Part shown: positions 16,996 to 25,319 of the stretch, piece after piece
How the letters are laid out: every line of letters starts with the position of its first letter
Position numbering within the stretch: the first letter of the stretch is position 1
Program-made: the position numbers and the translations under genes
Assembly (NCBI GenBank): GCA_903828675.1
Contig: CAIKND010000217.1
Span: 62,001 to 126,000 of the forward strand
From: an uncultured Acidobacteriaceae bacterium
GTDB lineage: Bacteria > Acidobacteriota > Terriglobia > Terriglobales > Acidobacteriaceae
Direction: 5' to 3'
DNA length: 64,000 nt
Notes under the pieces: generated by a model
The model's input: only the letters and a program-made list of their open reading frames with translations
Database searches by the model: none
Told to the model about the DNA's origin: nothing

Positions 16996-18078
16996 CTAGG
17001 CGTTGTCGACGCGATGCTCAATGCAAAGACTGCCCAGCATCGGTGGCAGTTCCTTCATCGGCCCCATCCACTTCAATTCGCGTTCGATATCCGGGTGAAG
17101 CTGATACTTTTTCCCGACCGAGGCTATGGTTGCGCCGACCACATCGATCTTCGACAAGTCGTATTGGCCAAGCCCTGTCTCTGCGCAGTAACGAAGATAG
17201 CCGACCCAGTCAGGATTGATTCCCATCACTTCGAGACCTACGCGGTCGGCCGCGATGTAATCGGTGGAGGCGATCGCGAGGCGTGAAGGCACTGCCTTGC
17301 CGTCGGTGGGGCCTTCCCCTTCCATCCCTTCGTATCCATCAATCACGGCCGCTCCCCAGTGAGGTCGCAACTTCTGTGCGGTGAGCAGCATGTTGTAATG
17401 CGTCTGCCGGACGCCCACGTGATACTTGCGCTTGTCGTTCCACTGCGTCTCGCCGGGAGAGCTCCGCAAGGGGGCGCCGAGCACCATGTTCTTAATGGAC
17501 ATGGTTGCAACCACGGTGTTGTGCGTCTTCAGCATCGCGCTGCTGATCACGAATGCGTCAGGATCCAAAAGCCGCGCGGCCAGCCTTGCTGGGGTTATAT
17601 GCAGGTCGAAGTCGACCAGAGGAATCGTCTCATATTTACCCTCGCGGTTCAGGTCCACCAGGCTCACATTCTGAGCCCGGCGCTCTTTGGCAAGTTCGTT
17701 ATATTTGAAATTCTCGAAAACGTCCAGCGTATCGTCCGCAGAGGATTCTGCAATCACAATTGGCCCGTGGAAGCGCGGCTCCAGATAGTCCAGGATTCCT
17801 GCGAGAGCATCCACGTGGGTTGACGCCAATTGGTTGCTGCTGTTGACGCCATTGGGCTTGATGACCACTGTCTTTTTGTGCTTTAGCCTTGCCTGAATCT
17901 GATCGTCAATCTTGACGAGCGCATCGCAGACGTTCTTGCGCCGGCTGTCTCCGTGGACGAGCGCAACCCTGGCTTGAGCTGTTGTTGCCGAAGTAACCTG
18001 CTGCGCCTTCAAAAGGATTGACTGCGACAAAACGCCAGTTCCCGCAAGTTGGACAAATTCTCTGCGCGAAAGACTCAT
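16996..18078 (-). CDS. DUF362 family protein with Tat signal
   Basis: 360 residues. An N-terminal twin-arginine motif SRREFVQLAG with a hydrophobic stretch marks Tat export. The body has VVIKPNGVNSSNQLASTHVD and ISSAMLKTHNTVVATMSIKNMVLGA, the pattern of DUF362 proteins, which in other bacteria are often fused to ferredoxin domains. No Fe-S cysteine cluster is seen here. The function of exported DUF362 proteins is not established. It is followed on the same strand by the UxuA-like gene upstream (167-base gap), so the two may be co-transcribed. Confidence 0.7.
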   Translation of the reverse strand: MSLSRREFVQLAGTGVLSQSILLKAQQVTSATTAQARVALVHGDSRRKNVCDALVKIDDQIQARLKHKKTVVIKPNGVNSSNQLASTHVDALAGILDYLEPRFHGPIVIAESSADDTLDVFENFKYNELAKERRAQNVSLVDLNREGKYETIPLVDFDLHITPARLAARLLDPDAFVISSAMLKTHNTVVATMSIKNMVLGAPLRSSPGETQWNDKRKYHVGVRQTHYNMLLTAQKLRPHWGAAVIDGYEGMEGEGPTDGKAVPSRLAIASTDYIAADRVGLEVMGINPDWVGYLRYCAETGLGQYDLSKIDVVGATIASVGKKYQLHPDIERELKWMGPMKELPPMLGSLCIEHRVDNA

Positions 18079-18245
18079 GGTTCACCTCTTCGTTGCGTTA
18101 TCCCCTATCGTGGAGGAGGAGTCTATCCCATGGATGTGAGCTTCAACACAAGCTTGCAGCCTGCCGTGAAGGCAGCAATGGTCGCCAATCGACCCATTTC
18201 GTCATCCCATTTTTCATCACCCGACAACGATTTGCATCGATAGCC

Positions 18246-19385
18246 TTACTCGACTCTTTCCAGGACCAGCGCCGCCTGGAGCATGGCCTTCGCATAGGCG
18301 ATGTCGTAGAGATCGCCAGCGTAACCTCCACCGCCAGGATAGCCCTTAATGGGGCCCCGTGCCCGGTCATAGTCAAGAGCGCGTGGATGTTCCGGATACA
18401 GTTCCCGAGAGTACTTCAGCCTCACCAACTCCCGCATCACCGAGAACATGTTTACATCCCCCTCGTCGATAAACCCTTCGTTATATTTCACATAGGGCTT
18501 CATTACATGCGGGTTGCGGTAGTGCATGTGGTTAATGCGGTCCCTGGAACCAAAGTAGCGGCAAACCTCGACCGGGTCCTCGCCCATTTCCTGTGTGACG
18601 CCGCAATCAAAGGTGATGCCGTTTGAGGGACTGTCCACGATCTCGATCAGGTGCTTCCATCCCGCTAGTGTAGCCATGATCTGTTGCGAGCCGCGGCTTG
18701 TCGGGAATGGCGGATCATTGGGATGCAGCGCCAGTCGAACATTTGCCTTTTCAGCAACCGGAATGACTGCCTTCAGAAAGTAAGTTAAGTTGGCCCACAT
18801 CTCCTCGAGCGTATGAGCACCTTCCTCGGGTAACGGCGGAAGTTCCTTCATGCGGTCGTAGTCTACGCCCGTCAGGCCGGCGCTACCCCTGCCGGTTTCT
18901 TCGTAGTACCCCTCCATGGCTCGATGCGCATAAAAGTTATACTCGACCACGGGGATACCCACCTGGCCTGCGGCCTGAATCGATTGCCTGACCTTCTCAA
19001 TCTCTTCGTCACGTCCCGGCTTGCCGCAGATGGTGTTGGGAAAACCACCAATCATCAGGTTGCCCAGCGTGACACCGCCTGCCTTGAGTTTGTCGACCGC
19101 CGGCCGAAGCCGGCTTGCGGTCCACGGCAGCTCGGGTCCGCCACCTAGTACGTGATAGACGCCGATTTGCACCACGCTGCGAATGGCTTCTTCGCTAACT
19201 CCTTCGCTGAGGCTTATGGCGCATGCAATCTTCGGCGTGCCTGGGCTCTCCTGCGGCATGCCATCGCCAAGCCACCAGGGTTTCTTGCCCGACTGCGCAC
19301 TCGACACAGCCGGTAGCAGTGCCGGCACCAAAGCTGTCGTTGCCATGCCCTTGAGGAGATTCCTTCGCGAGAAACCGGATGCCAT
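18246..19385 (-). CDS. UxuA-like (mannonate dehydratase family) protein with Tat signal
   Basis: 379 residues. The Tat motif FSRRNLLKGMATTALVPALL is followed by a TIM-barrel protein with VRLALHPNDPPFP and ELYPEHPRALDYDR, signatures of D-mannonate dehydratase UxuA. UxuA normally converts cytoplasmic D-mannonate to 2-keto-3-deoxygluconate. A Tat signal implies that this homologue is folded with its metal and exported. It differs from the second UxuA-like protein of the cluster (22533-23687), so they probably use different substrates. It is transcribed divergently from the enolase-superfamily genes, sharing the 19386-19711 region. An alternative is a sugar-phosphate isomerase/epimerase-type barrel without dehydratase activity. 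Confidence 0.7.
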   Translation of the reverse strand: MASGFSRRNLLKGMATTALVPALLPAVSSAQSGKKPWWLGDGMPQESPGTPKIACAISLSEGVSEEAIRSVVQIGVYHVLGGGPELPWTASRLRPAVDKLKAGGVTLGNLMIGGFPNTICGKPGRDEEIEKVRQSIQAAGQVGIPVVEYNFYAHRAMEGYYEETGRGSAGLTGVDYDRMKELPPLPEEGAHTLEEMWANLTYFLKAVIPVAEKANVRLALHPNDPPFPTSRGSQQIMATLAGWKHLIEIVDSPSNGITFDCGVTQEMGEDPVEVCRYFGSRDRINHMHYRNPHVMKPYVKYNEGFIDEGDVNMFSVMRELVRLKYSRELYPEHPRALDYDRARGPIKGYPGGGGYAGDLYDIAYAKAMLQAALVLERVE

Positions 19386-19711
19386 GCTCAGACGCTCCTA
19401 GAATTAAAATATATTGCGGCCTAGAATTGTTCCATAAAGAGGTCGGTTCGTCCACCACAACCTGCTGGCGTGGACTGCGAAACAAGCTCAACTGGAACCA
19501 ACAGCAATCCCAGATGCCCGACGTCGCGCGGCGCTGCTCGGGGCTGCAATGAATAATGGTCGGGCGATGGAATTCCTAGCCCTTGACAATATATGGGGCT
19601 GACGGAGATAGTTGCCCCGTTCAATCTTCCGGCCATGCATCGTGTCGATCTCCGGTGCGCGTGGAGATTGTGTTGATACAAAAAAGCTTAACCGTGAAGG
19701 GGACCCTGGAC
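19386..19711. other. divergent intergenic region with promoter for enolase genes
   Basis: The region separates the leftward UxuA-like gene from the rightward enolase-superfamily operon. The rightward promoter is listed separately. Translation from the TTG at 19583 is unlikely because that codon is part of the -35 box. No other element was recognised on the leftward side. Confidence 0.5.
19583..19612 (+). promoter_or_regulatory. sigma70-type promoter for the exported enolase operon
   Basis: A perfect TTGACA (19583-19588) is followed after 18 bases by GATAGT (19607-19612), four of six matches to TATAAT. Transcription would start near 19619, about 93 bases before ATG 19712. The strict -35 makes this one of the better promoter matches in the window. 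Confidence 0.55.
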
Positions 19712-21079
19712 ATGTTCAACAACAAGCCCAACATGAACCGTCGCAGCGTACTCAAATCGTCTTTGGCCATGCTGGCTGGCGGGGCCCTTGCCCGCACCGC
19801 AGAGGCGTCTGAGCCCGCAATCAAGAACGTGAATCTCGCATCCAGCCCGTCAACCTTGAAGATTACCGACATGCGTTATGCGGTGATCGTGAAGCCGGGG
19901 CCCAGCCCGTGCGTGCTGATTCGTATCGACACAAACCAGGGCGTATACGGGCTGGGTGAAGTGCGCGATATCGCTGGTCCGCAGTACGCTATGGTGCTCA
20001 AGAGTCGCATCGTCGGCGAGAACCCGCTTAACATCGACTATCTCTTTCAGAAGATTGCACAGTTTGGCGGCAATGCCCGTCAGGCTGGTGGAGTTTGCGC
20101 CGTGGAGATGGCACTTTGGGATATCGCGGGCAAAGTCTATAACATTCCGGTCTACCAGATGCTCGGCGGAAAATGGCGCGACACCATCCGCATTTATGCC
20201 GATACAGAAGAGTCAATGGACCCCAAGATTTATGGGCAGCGGGCCAAAGAGCGCAAGGAGATGGGTCTCACTTGGATGAAGATGGACCTGGGCATCAACG
20301 TACTCGATGGAATTCCCGGTACTGTGATGCAGCCTGCGGGGATGAGTAAGTGGGAGCTGCGCAGTCAACCCCATCCCTTTACCGCGACAGAGATTACAGA
20401 CAAGGGCATCGACAGAATGTGCGAGTACGTTGCCGCTGTGCGCGATGCGATCGGTTATGAGATGCCCCTGTCCGCAGATCACTTCGGCCACATCGGTGTA
20501 AAATCTGTCATTCGGCTGAGCAAGGCGTTCGAGAAATTCAACCTCGAATGGATGGAAGACGTAATCCCCTGGTATCTAACTGATCTCTTGAAGGAGATCA
20601 CTGAAGCTAGCCCGACGCCGATCCTTACTGGTGAGGATATCTATCAGTTTACTGACTTCGAAACTCTTTGCAAAGACCACGTTGTCGACAAGATTCATCC
20701 TGATCTCGCGACCTCCGGCGGCATTCTGCAAACCCACAGAATTGGCGACATGGCTTTCCGTTACGGCGTGCCAATGGCAATGCACTTTGCGGGAACGCCG
20801 ATATGTTGCATGGCCAACGTGCATTGCGCCGCAGCCACGCGCAACTTCCTCGCACTTGAAAACCATGCGCTCGACGTGCCGTTCTGGCAGGACCTGGTCA
20901 CAGGCATTGAGAAGCCCATTGTCAACAAAGGATTTATCAAAGTTCCTGATACCCCCGGCTTGGGAATTACTCTGAACGACGATGAGTTGAAGCGGCATTT
21001 GAAGCCGGGAACAGGCTACTTCGAGCCAACCCCGATGTGGGATGAAGCGCAATCATGGGATGATGCGCTTTTCAGTTAA
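19712..21079 (+). CDS. enolase-superfamily (mandelate racemase/MLE-like) protein with Tat signal
   Basis: 455 residues from ATG 19712, behind GAAGGGG. The Tat motif is NRRSVLKSSLAMLAGGALA. The mature protein has the enolase-superfamily layout: an N-terminal capping domain (YAVIVKPGPSPCVLIRIDT...GLGEVRD), CAVEMALWDIAGK, then barrel motifs WMKMDLG, SADHFGH, WMEDVIPW and LTGEDIY with Asp/Glu/Glu metal ligands, and a MAMHFAGTP segment near the end. Such proteins dehydrate or epimerise aldonates and related sugar acids. The exact substrate cannot be assigned. It is first in a rightward run with a ManD-like and a second UxuA-like gene, all with export signals. Confidence 0.75.
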   Translation: MFNNKPNMNRRSVLKSSLAMLAGGALARTAEASEPAIKNVNLASSPSTLKITDMRYAVIVKPGPSPCVLIRIDTNQGVYGLGEVRDIAGPQYAMVLKSRIVGENPLNIDYLFQKIAQFGGNARQAGGVCAVEMALWDIAGKVYNIPVYQMLGGKWRDTIRIYADTEESMDPKIYGQRAKERKEMGLTWMKMDLGINVLDGIPGTVMQPAGMSKWELRSQPHPFTATEITDKGIDRMCEYVAAVRDAIGYEMPLSADHFGHIGVKSVIRLSKAFEKFNLEWMEDVIPWYLTDLLKEITEASPTPILTGEDIYQFTDFETLCKDHVVDKIHPDLATSGGILQTHRIGDMAFRYGVPMAMHFAGTPICCMANVHCAAATRNFLALENHALDVPFWQDLVTGIEKPIVNKGFIKVPDTPGLGITLNDDELKRHLKPGTGYFEPTPMWDEAQSWDDALFS

Positions 21080-21123
21080 GAGCCTGGGTGGAACAGCAGA
21101 CCGAATTGTATGAAGGGCGAGAA

Positions 21124-22458
21124 ATGTCTTTAAGACGTCGAGACCTCTTTAAGACCATTGCTGGTGCGGGAGTGATGGCCCTTGCTCCACGTGTTGTCCA
21201 TTCGGAAGAGCAGTTCGCGCGCGCAACGCGCGCGACCCCGTCCCCGCGGATTAAGGATATCAGCGTTATCGAATGTCAGCCCCAGGGTGTTCGCTTGACA
21301 GTGGTCAAGATTACGACAGATCAAGACGGGCTTTATGGTTACGGGTGCGCTACGTTCACGCAACGAGCTGACCTGGTGAAACCGGCGGTTGAGAAATACC
21401 TCAAGCCATTTCTGCTTAATAAGACCACCGACCGGATCGAAGATATCTGGCAATCCTGCTACGACAGTTCTTATTGGAAGAATGGCCCGGTGTTGAACAA
21501 TGCCGTCAGCGGTATTGACCAGGCGCTCTGGGATATTAAGGGTCGTCAGGCTGGTATGCCCGTCTATCAACTTGCCGGCGGAAAGTGCCGCGAAGCTGTC
21601 GACGCTTACGGGCACGCCAGCGGCGCCGAGTTTCAGGATGTCATTGAGAGCGCAAAGCAATACATCGCGCAGGGCTTTCGCAACGTGCGCGTGCAGGTAG
21701 GCCTTCCCGGGATGGCGGGTTATGGTTCAACGCACAAGGGCGAAAACAATCTGAAGGCGCTCCATGACAAACCACTGTTTGAGCCCGCTTATGATATGCG
21801 CCGCTCGCTGAAACTGCTTGAGATCTGTCGCACTGAACTGGGTGATGAAATCGAACTGCTCCACGACATGCACGAACGCCTGACTCCAAACCAGGCCGTA
21901 CAGTTTTGCAAAGAGGCCGAGCAGTACAGGATGTTCTTCCTTGAGGATCCGCTGTCTCCCGAAGATCTGGATTACTTCCGCCAGATCCGTCAGAACTGTG
22001 CTACGCCCATCGCTATGGGTGAACTTTTCAACAGTCCACATGAGTGGCAACCGCTGATCGAGCAGCGATTGATCGACTATATCCGGGTACATGTATCGCA
22101 AACTGGTGGATTTAGTCCGGCGCGCAAGATCGCGATCCTTGCCGAGCAATATGGTGTCAAGACAGCATGGCATGGCCCAGGCGATGTTTCGCCGGTTGGA
22201 CACATGGCCAACATTACATTGGACTTGGTCAGCTATAACTTCGGTATTCAGGAATATGCGGAATTCAATGACCGTACTAAGGCGATCTTCCAAGGCTGCC
22301 CGGAGATGAAGGACGGATACCTGTGGGTAAATGAAAGGCCCGGCTGGGGCATTGAGATCGACGAGAAAGTAGCGGCCAAGTCGCCTTTCACCGCTAGTCC
22401 CCTCAACGGTGGATGGGGTGAAGTACGAAAGCGGGACGGCACGGTGATCAAGCAGTAG
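21124..22458 (+). CDS. ManD/RspA-like enolase-superfamily dehydratase with Tat signal
   Basis: 444 residues from ATG 21124, behind GAAGGGCGAGA; the frame is open further upstream. The Tat motif is RRRDLFKTIAGAGVMALAP. The barrel has LLHDMHERLTPNQA, which matches the HD-x-H-RLTP hallmark of the D-mannonate dehydratase (ManD)/RspA subgroup, then FFLEDPLSPED and PIAMGELFNSP for the other metal ligands, and AWHGPGDVSPVGH for the late histidine. ManD enzymes dehydrate D-mannonate or D-gluconate to 2-keto-3-deoxygluconate; some members are slow or inactive. The export signal is unexpected for a dehydratase. It sits 44 bases after the preceding enolase gene. Confidence 0.78.
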   Translation: MSLRRRDLFKTIAGAGVMALAPRVVHSEEQFARATRATPSPRIKDISVIECQPQGVRLTVVKITTDQDGLYGYGCATFTQRADLVKPAVEKYLKPFLLNKTTDRIEDIWQSCYDSSYWKNGPVLNNAVSGIDQALWDIKGRQAGMPVYQLAGGKCREAVDAYGHASGAEFQDVIESAKQYIAQGFRNVRVQVGLPGMAGYGSTHKGENNLKALHDKPLFEPAYDMRRSLKLLEICRTELGDEIELLHDMHERLTPNQAVQFCKEAEQYRMFFLEDPLSPEDLDYFRQIRQNCATPIAMGELFNSPHEWQPLIEQRLIDYIRVHVSQTGGFSPARKIAILAEQYGVKTAWHGPGDVSPVGHMANITLDLVSYNFGIQEYAEFNDRTKAIFQGCPEMKDGYLWVNERPGWGIEIDEKVAAKSPFTASPLNGGWGEVRKRDGTVIKQ

Positions 22459-22532
22459 CAGTCGGCCCCCTGGGGGCATGTCGATTCCTTGCCGGAACAG
22501 AAGAATGGAATTCCAAGTTGAGGAGACGCGCG

Positions 22533-23687
22533 ATGGGTAACCTTGAATCGGAGCAGAGGGCCATGATTCCAGCAGGTCTGCAGTTTAGTCCTGACCGGAG
22601 AGAGTTCGTTAAACTGGCGGTTGGCGGTGCCTTAAGCTCCGCAGCACTTATGTCGGTGAGTGCGCCCGCCTACGCCTCAGTGCGCAAGAATTCCTCAGGT
22701 ATCAAATTGTGTGCGCAAACGTCGCCTAGGCCGACAGATGAAGAACTCCTTTTCCTCAAGCAGATAGGTGCGGAGTATGTCAGTGTAGGTTCGACCCCCG
22801 ACCTTAGAACGGCCGAAGGCTTCATGCAGATCAAGAAGCACTATGCCAATGCCGGGATCACAGTTTGGAATATCGGCAACCCGAGCGTTCACAACATGCC
22901 TGAAGTTACTTTGAATCTCCCTGGCCGCGACAAGAAGATTGAAGAATACAAGCAATATATCCGTAACCTGGGACAGGCAGGAATCTACTACACAACCTAC
23001 GCGCACATGGGCAACGGTATCTGGAGCAGCGGAAGGGCCGAAATTCGGGGAGCATCCGCACGTGAATTTGATATGTCGAGCCCGAACAAAGTGGGAGTCT
23101 GGCTCGATCAGAAGTTCTATGAGCCCCTTTCCCACGGCAGGAAGTTTTCGCAGGAAGAGATTTGGGATAACTACACATATTTCATCAAGCAAGTCGCTCC
23201 GGTGGCGGAAGAGAACAATGTGCGAATTGGAATTCACCCAGACGATCCGCCGGTGCCTGAACTTGCAGGCGTTCCACGGTGCATCTTTGCCAATTTCGAA
23301 GGCTATAAGCGGGCTATGGAGATTGCCAACAGTCCCAACGTCGGAATCTGCCTCTGCTGCGGTTGCTGGAATGAAGGCGGCCCAAAGCTGATGCACAAGG
23401 ACCCAGCGGAGATGATCCGGTATTTCGGCGCGGAAAAGATATGGAAGATTCACTTCCGTAATGTAAGTGCCCCTCTCCCTCACTTCATCGAAACCTTCAT
23501 GGAAAATGGGTATTACGATATGTCAAAGATCATGGAGGCGCTCGTGGAAGTGAAGTTTGACGGCATTGTGATTCTTGATCACACGCCTGAGCTCGTCGGA
23601 GGACACTATCCGGAGCAAGCATACGGGTTCGCTTACATGAAAGCACTGAAGAATCAGGCGGAGGCAAAGGCAAAAGCAAAAGCCTGA
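22533..23687 (+). CDS. second UxuA-like (mannonate dehydratase family) protein with Tat signal
   Basis: 384 residues from ATG 22533, preceded by AGGAGA at 22521-22526; a TTG at 22518 is ruled out because it lies before that box. The Tat motif DRREFVKLAVGGALSSAAL begins about 20 residues in. The body has RIGIHPDDPPVPELAGVPR followed by IFANFEGYKRAM, a clear UxuA-family block, and HFRNVSAPLPHF near the C terminus. The end is a run of Ala-Lys repeats (AEAKAKAKA). It is third in the exported run and converges, four bases apart, with the UroD-fold gene. Probable role: dehydration or isomerisation of a uronate-derived aldonate outside the cytoplasm. Confidence 0.72.
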   Translation: MGNLESEQRAMIPAGLQFSPDRREFVKLAVGGALSSAALMSVSAPAYASVRKNSSGIKLCAQTSPRPTDEELLFLKQIGAEYVSVGSTPDLRTAEGFMQIKKHYANAGITVWNIGNPSVHNMPEVTLNLPGRDKKIEEYKQYIRNLGQAGIYYTTYAHMGNGIWSSGRAEIRGASAREFDMSSPNKVGVWLDQKFYEPLSHGRKFSQEEIWDNYTYFIKQVAPVAEENNVRIGIHPDDPPVPELAGVPRCIFANFEGYKRAMEIANSPNVGICLCCGCWNEGGPKLMHKDPAEMIRYFGAEKIWKIHFRNVSAPLPHFIETFMENGYYDMSKIMEALVEVKFDGIVILDHTPELVGGHYPEQAYGFAYMKALKNQAEAKAKAKA

Positions 23688-23691
23688 TGCG

Positions 23692-24987
23692 TTAGCTGCC
23701 GTTGAATTCGTGCACAGCATCGATCATTGCGACGATGTTAGCTAACGGAGTTCCAGCCTGTACGTTGTGAATTGTATTGAAGACGAAGCCTCCGCCCGGC
23801 GCGAAAACCTCGCAGCGGCGAAGGACTTGTTCCCTCACTTCTTCAGGGGATCCGAACGGCAGGGTGTGTTGAGTGTCCACGCCTCCGCCCCAGAACACAA
23901 GTGAATCGCCAAAGTTCGCTTTCAATTCCTCGGGAGCCATTCCGGCCGCAGAGCACTGCACGGGGTTGAGAATGTCAATCCCCGCTTCGATGAATGAAGG
24001 AAGAAACTTGGAGACGGCGCCGCAGGAATGCTTCATGACTTTCCAATGAGTGTTCGAATGAATCCAATCGCACACGCGCTTGTAATAGGGAAAGTACAGA
24101 CTGTCAAATGTCTTTACGGAACAGAACGCAGATGTTTGCGTCCCGAAGTCTGTTCCACATAGATAGGCCACATCAACCTTGTCGCCCACCACCGGGAAGA
24201 TGCGCTCCAGATTCTTGATTGCCATCTCGCATTGCCATTCAAAAACCTTATGCACGTAGTCCCTGCGGCTGGTTGTAGACACATACCACTCGGTAACATC
24301 ACGGATTCCTTTGGGATGCTTCAGGGCCGGCCCTGGAACATCGCCAACATTGCCGAACGTAGTTCCGCCGAAACTTGCAACGACGCCCAGACCTGTCGCT
24401 TCTGCTACCTCGGCTGAGTGCGCGAAATGGTTGGTGTCTTCCTCACTAACCCCGACAAACTCCTCCATATTGTCTTCAGGATCCAGGTTGTCTTCATCGA
24501 GCGGGTCTTGGCGGACAATGCAATCGAAAAAATAGCCACCCTCCGGCATGCGACCGCTCGGGGGGGCTGATGTGTCGCCCTGCGGGTAGATCAGAGTGTC
24601 CCCTTTGGCGTCCACGGTCACGTTGAACCCCTCTGGAACCAGCACTTCCTGGCCATTGAACTCCCAACTCTTCCACTTGTCAATTGCGAAACCGAATTTC
24701 GTCTTCCGTCCCAAGACTCCGATTACGTCGATCCCCATCGCTTGGATTAAATCGCCTTCGATCATTCCAAGCATCTGGAAGGGCTCGTGAATGCGCACCG
24801 GTCGCTTCTCCAGTCCGTAGAAATCTCGCAGTGCGTCAACGCAACTGGCGTGAATCCCAGTGCACATGGTGCTCCCGAAATCAATTGGAACGCGATCCGG
24901 TTGGCGGTGATTCAATGCGGCGGCAAGTCGTTTCCGGCTCTTTGCTTTCTCTGCTTCAATGTTCATCTTTCCTGCTTTGAGATGCAA
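23692..24987 (-). CDS. uroporphyrinogen decarboxylase (UroD)-fold family protein
   Basis: 431 residues (a second ATG at residue 8 is possible). Motifs RKRLAAALNHRQPDRVPIDFGST, MKHSCGAVSKFLPSFIEAGIDILNPVQ and FVFNTIHNVQAGTPLANI place it in the UroD superfamily. Haem-type UroD is shorter; this resembles the MtaA/CmuA-type or uncharacterised UroD proteins found in carbohydrate loci. No corrinoid protein or other methyltransferase gene lies nearby, so methyl transfer is unproven. It has no signal peptide, unlike the neighbouring convergent genes, and may act on a cytosolic sugar-acid intermediate. Confidence 0.7.
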   Translation of the reverse strand: MHLKAGKMNIEAEKAKSRKRLAAALNHRQPDRVPIDFGSTMCTGIHASCVDALRDFYGLEKRPVRIHEPFQMLGMIEGDLIQAMGIDVIGVLGRKTKFGFAIDKWKSWEFNGQEVLVPEGFNVTVDAKGDTLIYPQGDTSAPPSGRMPEGGYFFDCIVRQDPLDEDNLDPEDNMEEFVGVSEEDTNHFAHSAEVAEATGLGVVASFGGTTFGNVGDVPGPALKHPKGIRDVTEWYVSTTSRRDYVHKVFEWQCEMAIKNLERIFPVVGDKVDVAYLCGTDFGTQTSAFCSVKTFDSLYFPYYKRVCDWIHSNTHWKVMKHSCGAVSKFLPSFIEAGIDILNPVQCSAAGMAPEELKANFGDSLVFWGGGVDTQHTLPFGSPEEVREQVLRRCEVFAPGGGFVFNTIHNVQAGTPLANIVAMIDAVHEFNGS

Positions 24988-25319
24988 TTTTGATCGTCGA
25001 GTGAAAGTAAGTCTCTCATTATCGTCGAATGAACCATTGATCGTCTCGTGTCATCACGGCAATCCTACTTGTCATCTCTAGCACATATATTGCCGGCCGC
25101 AAAGCACTTCATCTCAGCGCTGGCGGTTGCGCGTTGGCACCCGACGGTGGTTTCATGTCAGTCCAGAGCGAATACTTCGTTCCTGCATGGGTGTAACAGT
25201 TGGTACGGTCTTCAAGACCCTCCAGATGGTTGAGTACTAACGGTCCAGTGAAGTGCCCGAGGGCATTTATGAGCCAATTCGGAGACCGTTGAATACCTCC
25301 CGGTTACAAGGAGAAAGAT
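24988..25319. other. intergenic region with structured leader upstream of MFS gene
   Basis: No gene was found. Three symmetrical elements lie in the last 115 bases: GGTCTTCAAGACC (25207-25219); AACGGTC (25239-25245) pairing with GACCGTT (25284-25290); and, inside that pair, TGCCC-GA-GGGCA (25254-25265). They could be operators or a folded 5' leader just before the AAGGAGA box (25308-25314) of the MFS gene. The left half shows nothing distinct. Confidence 0.4.
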
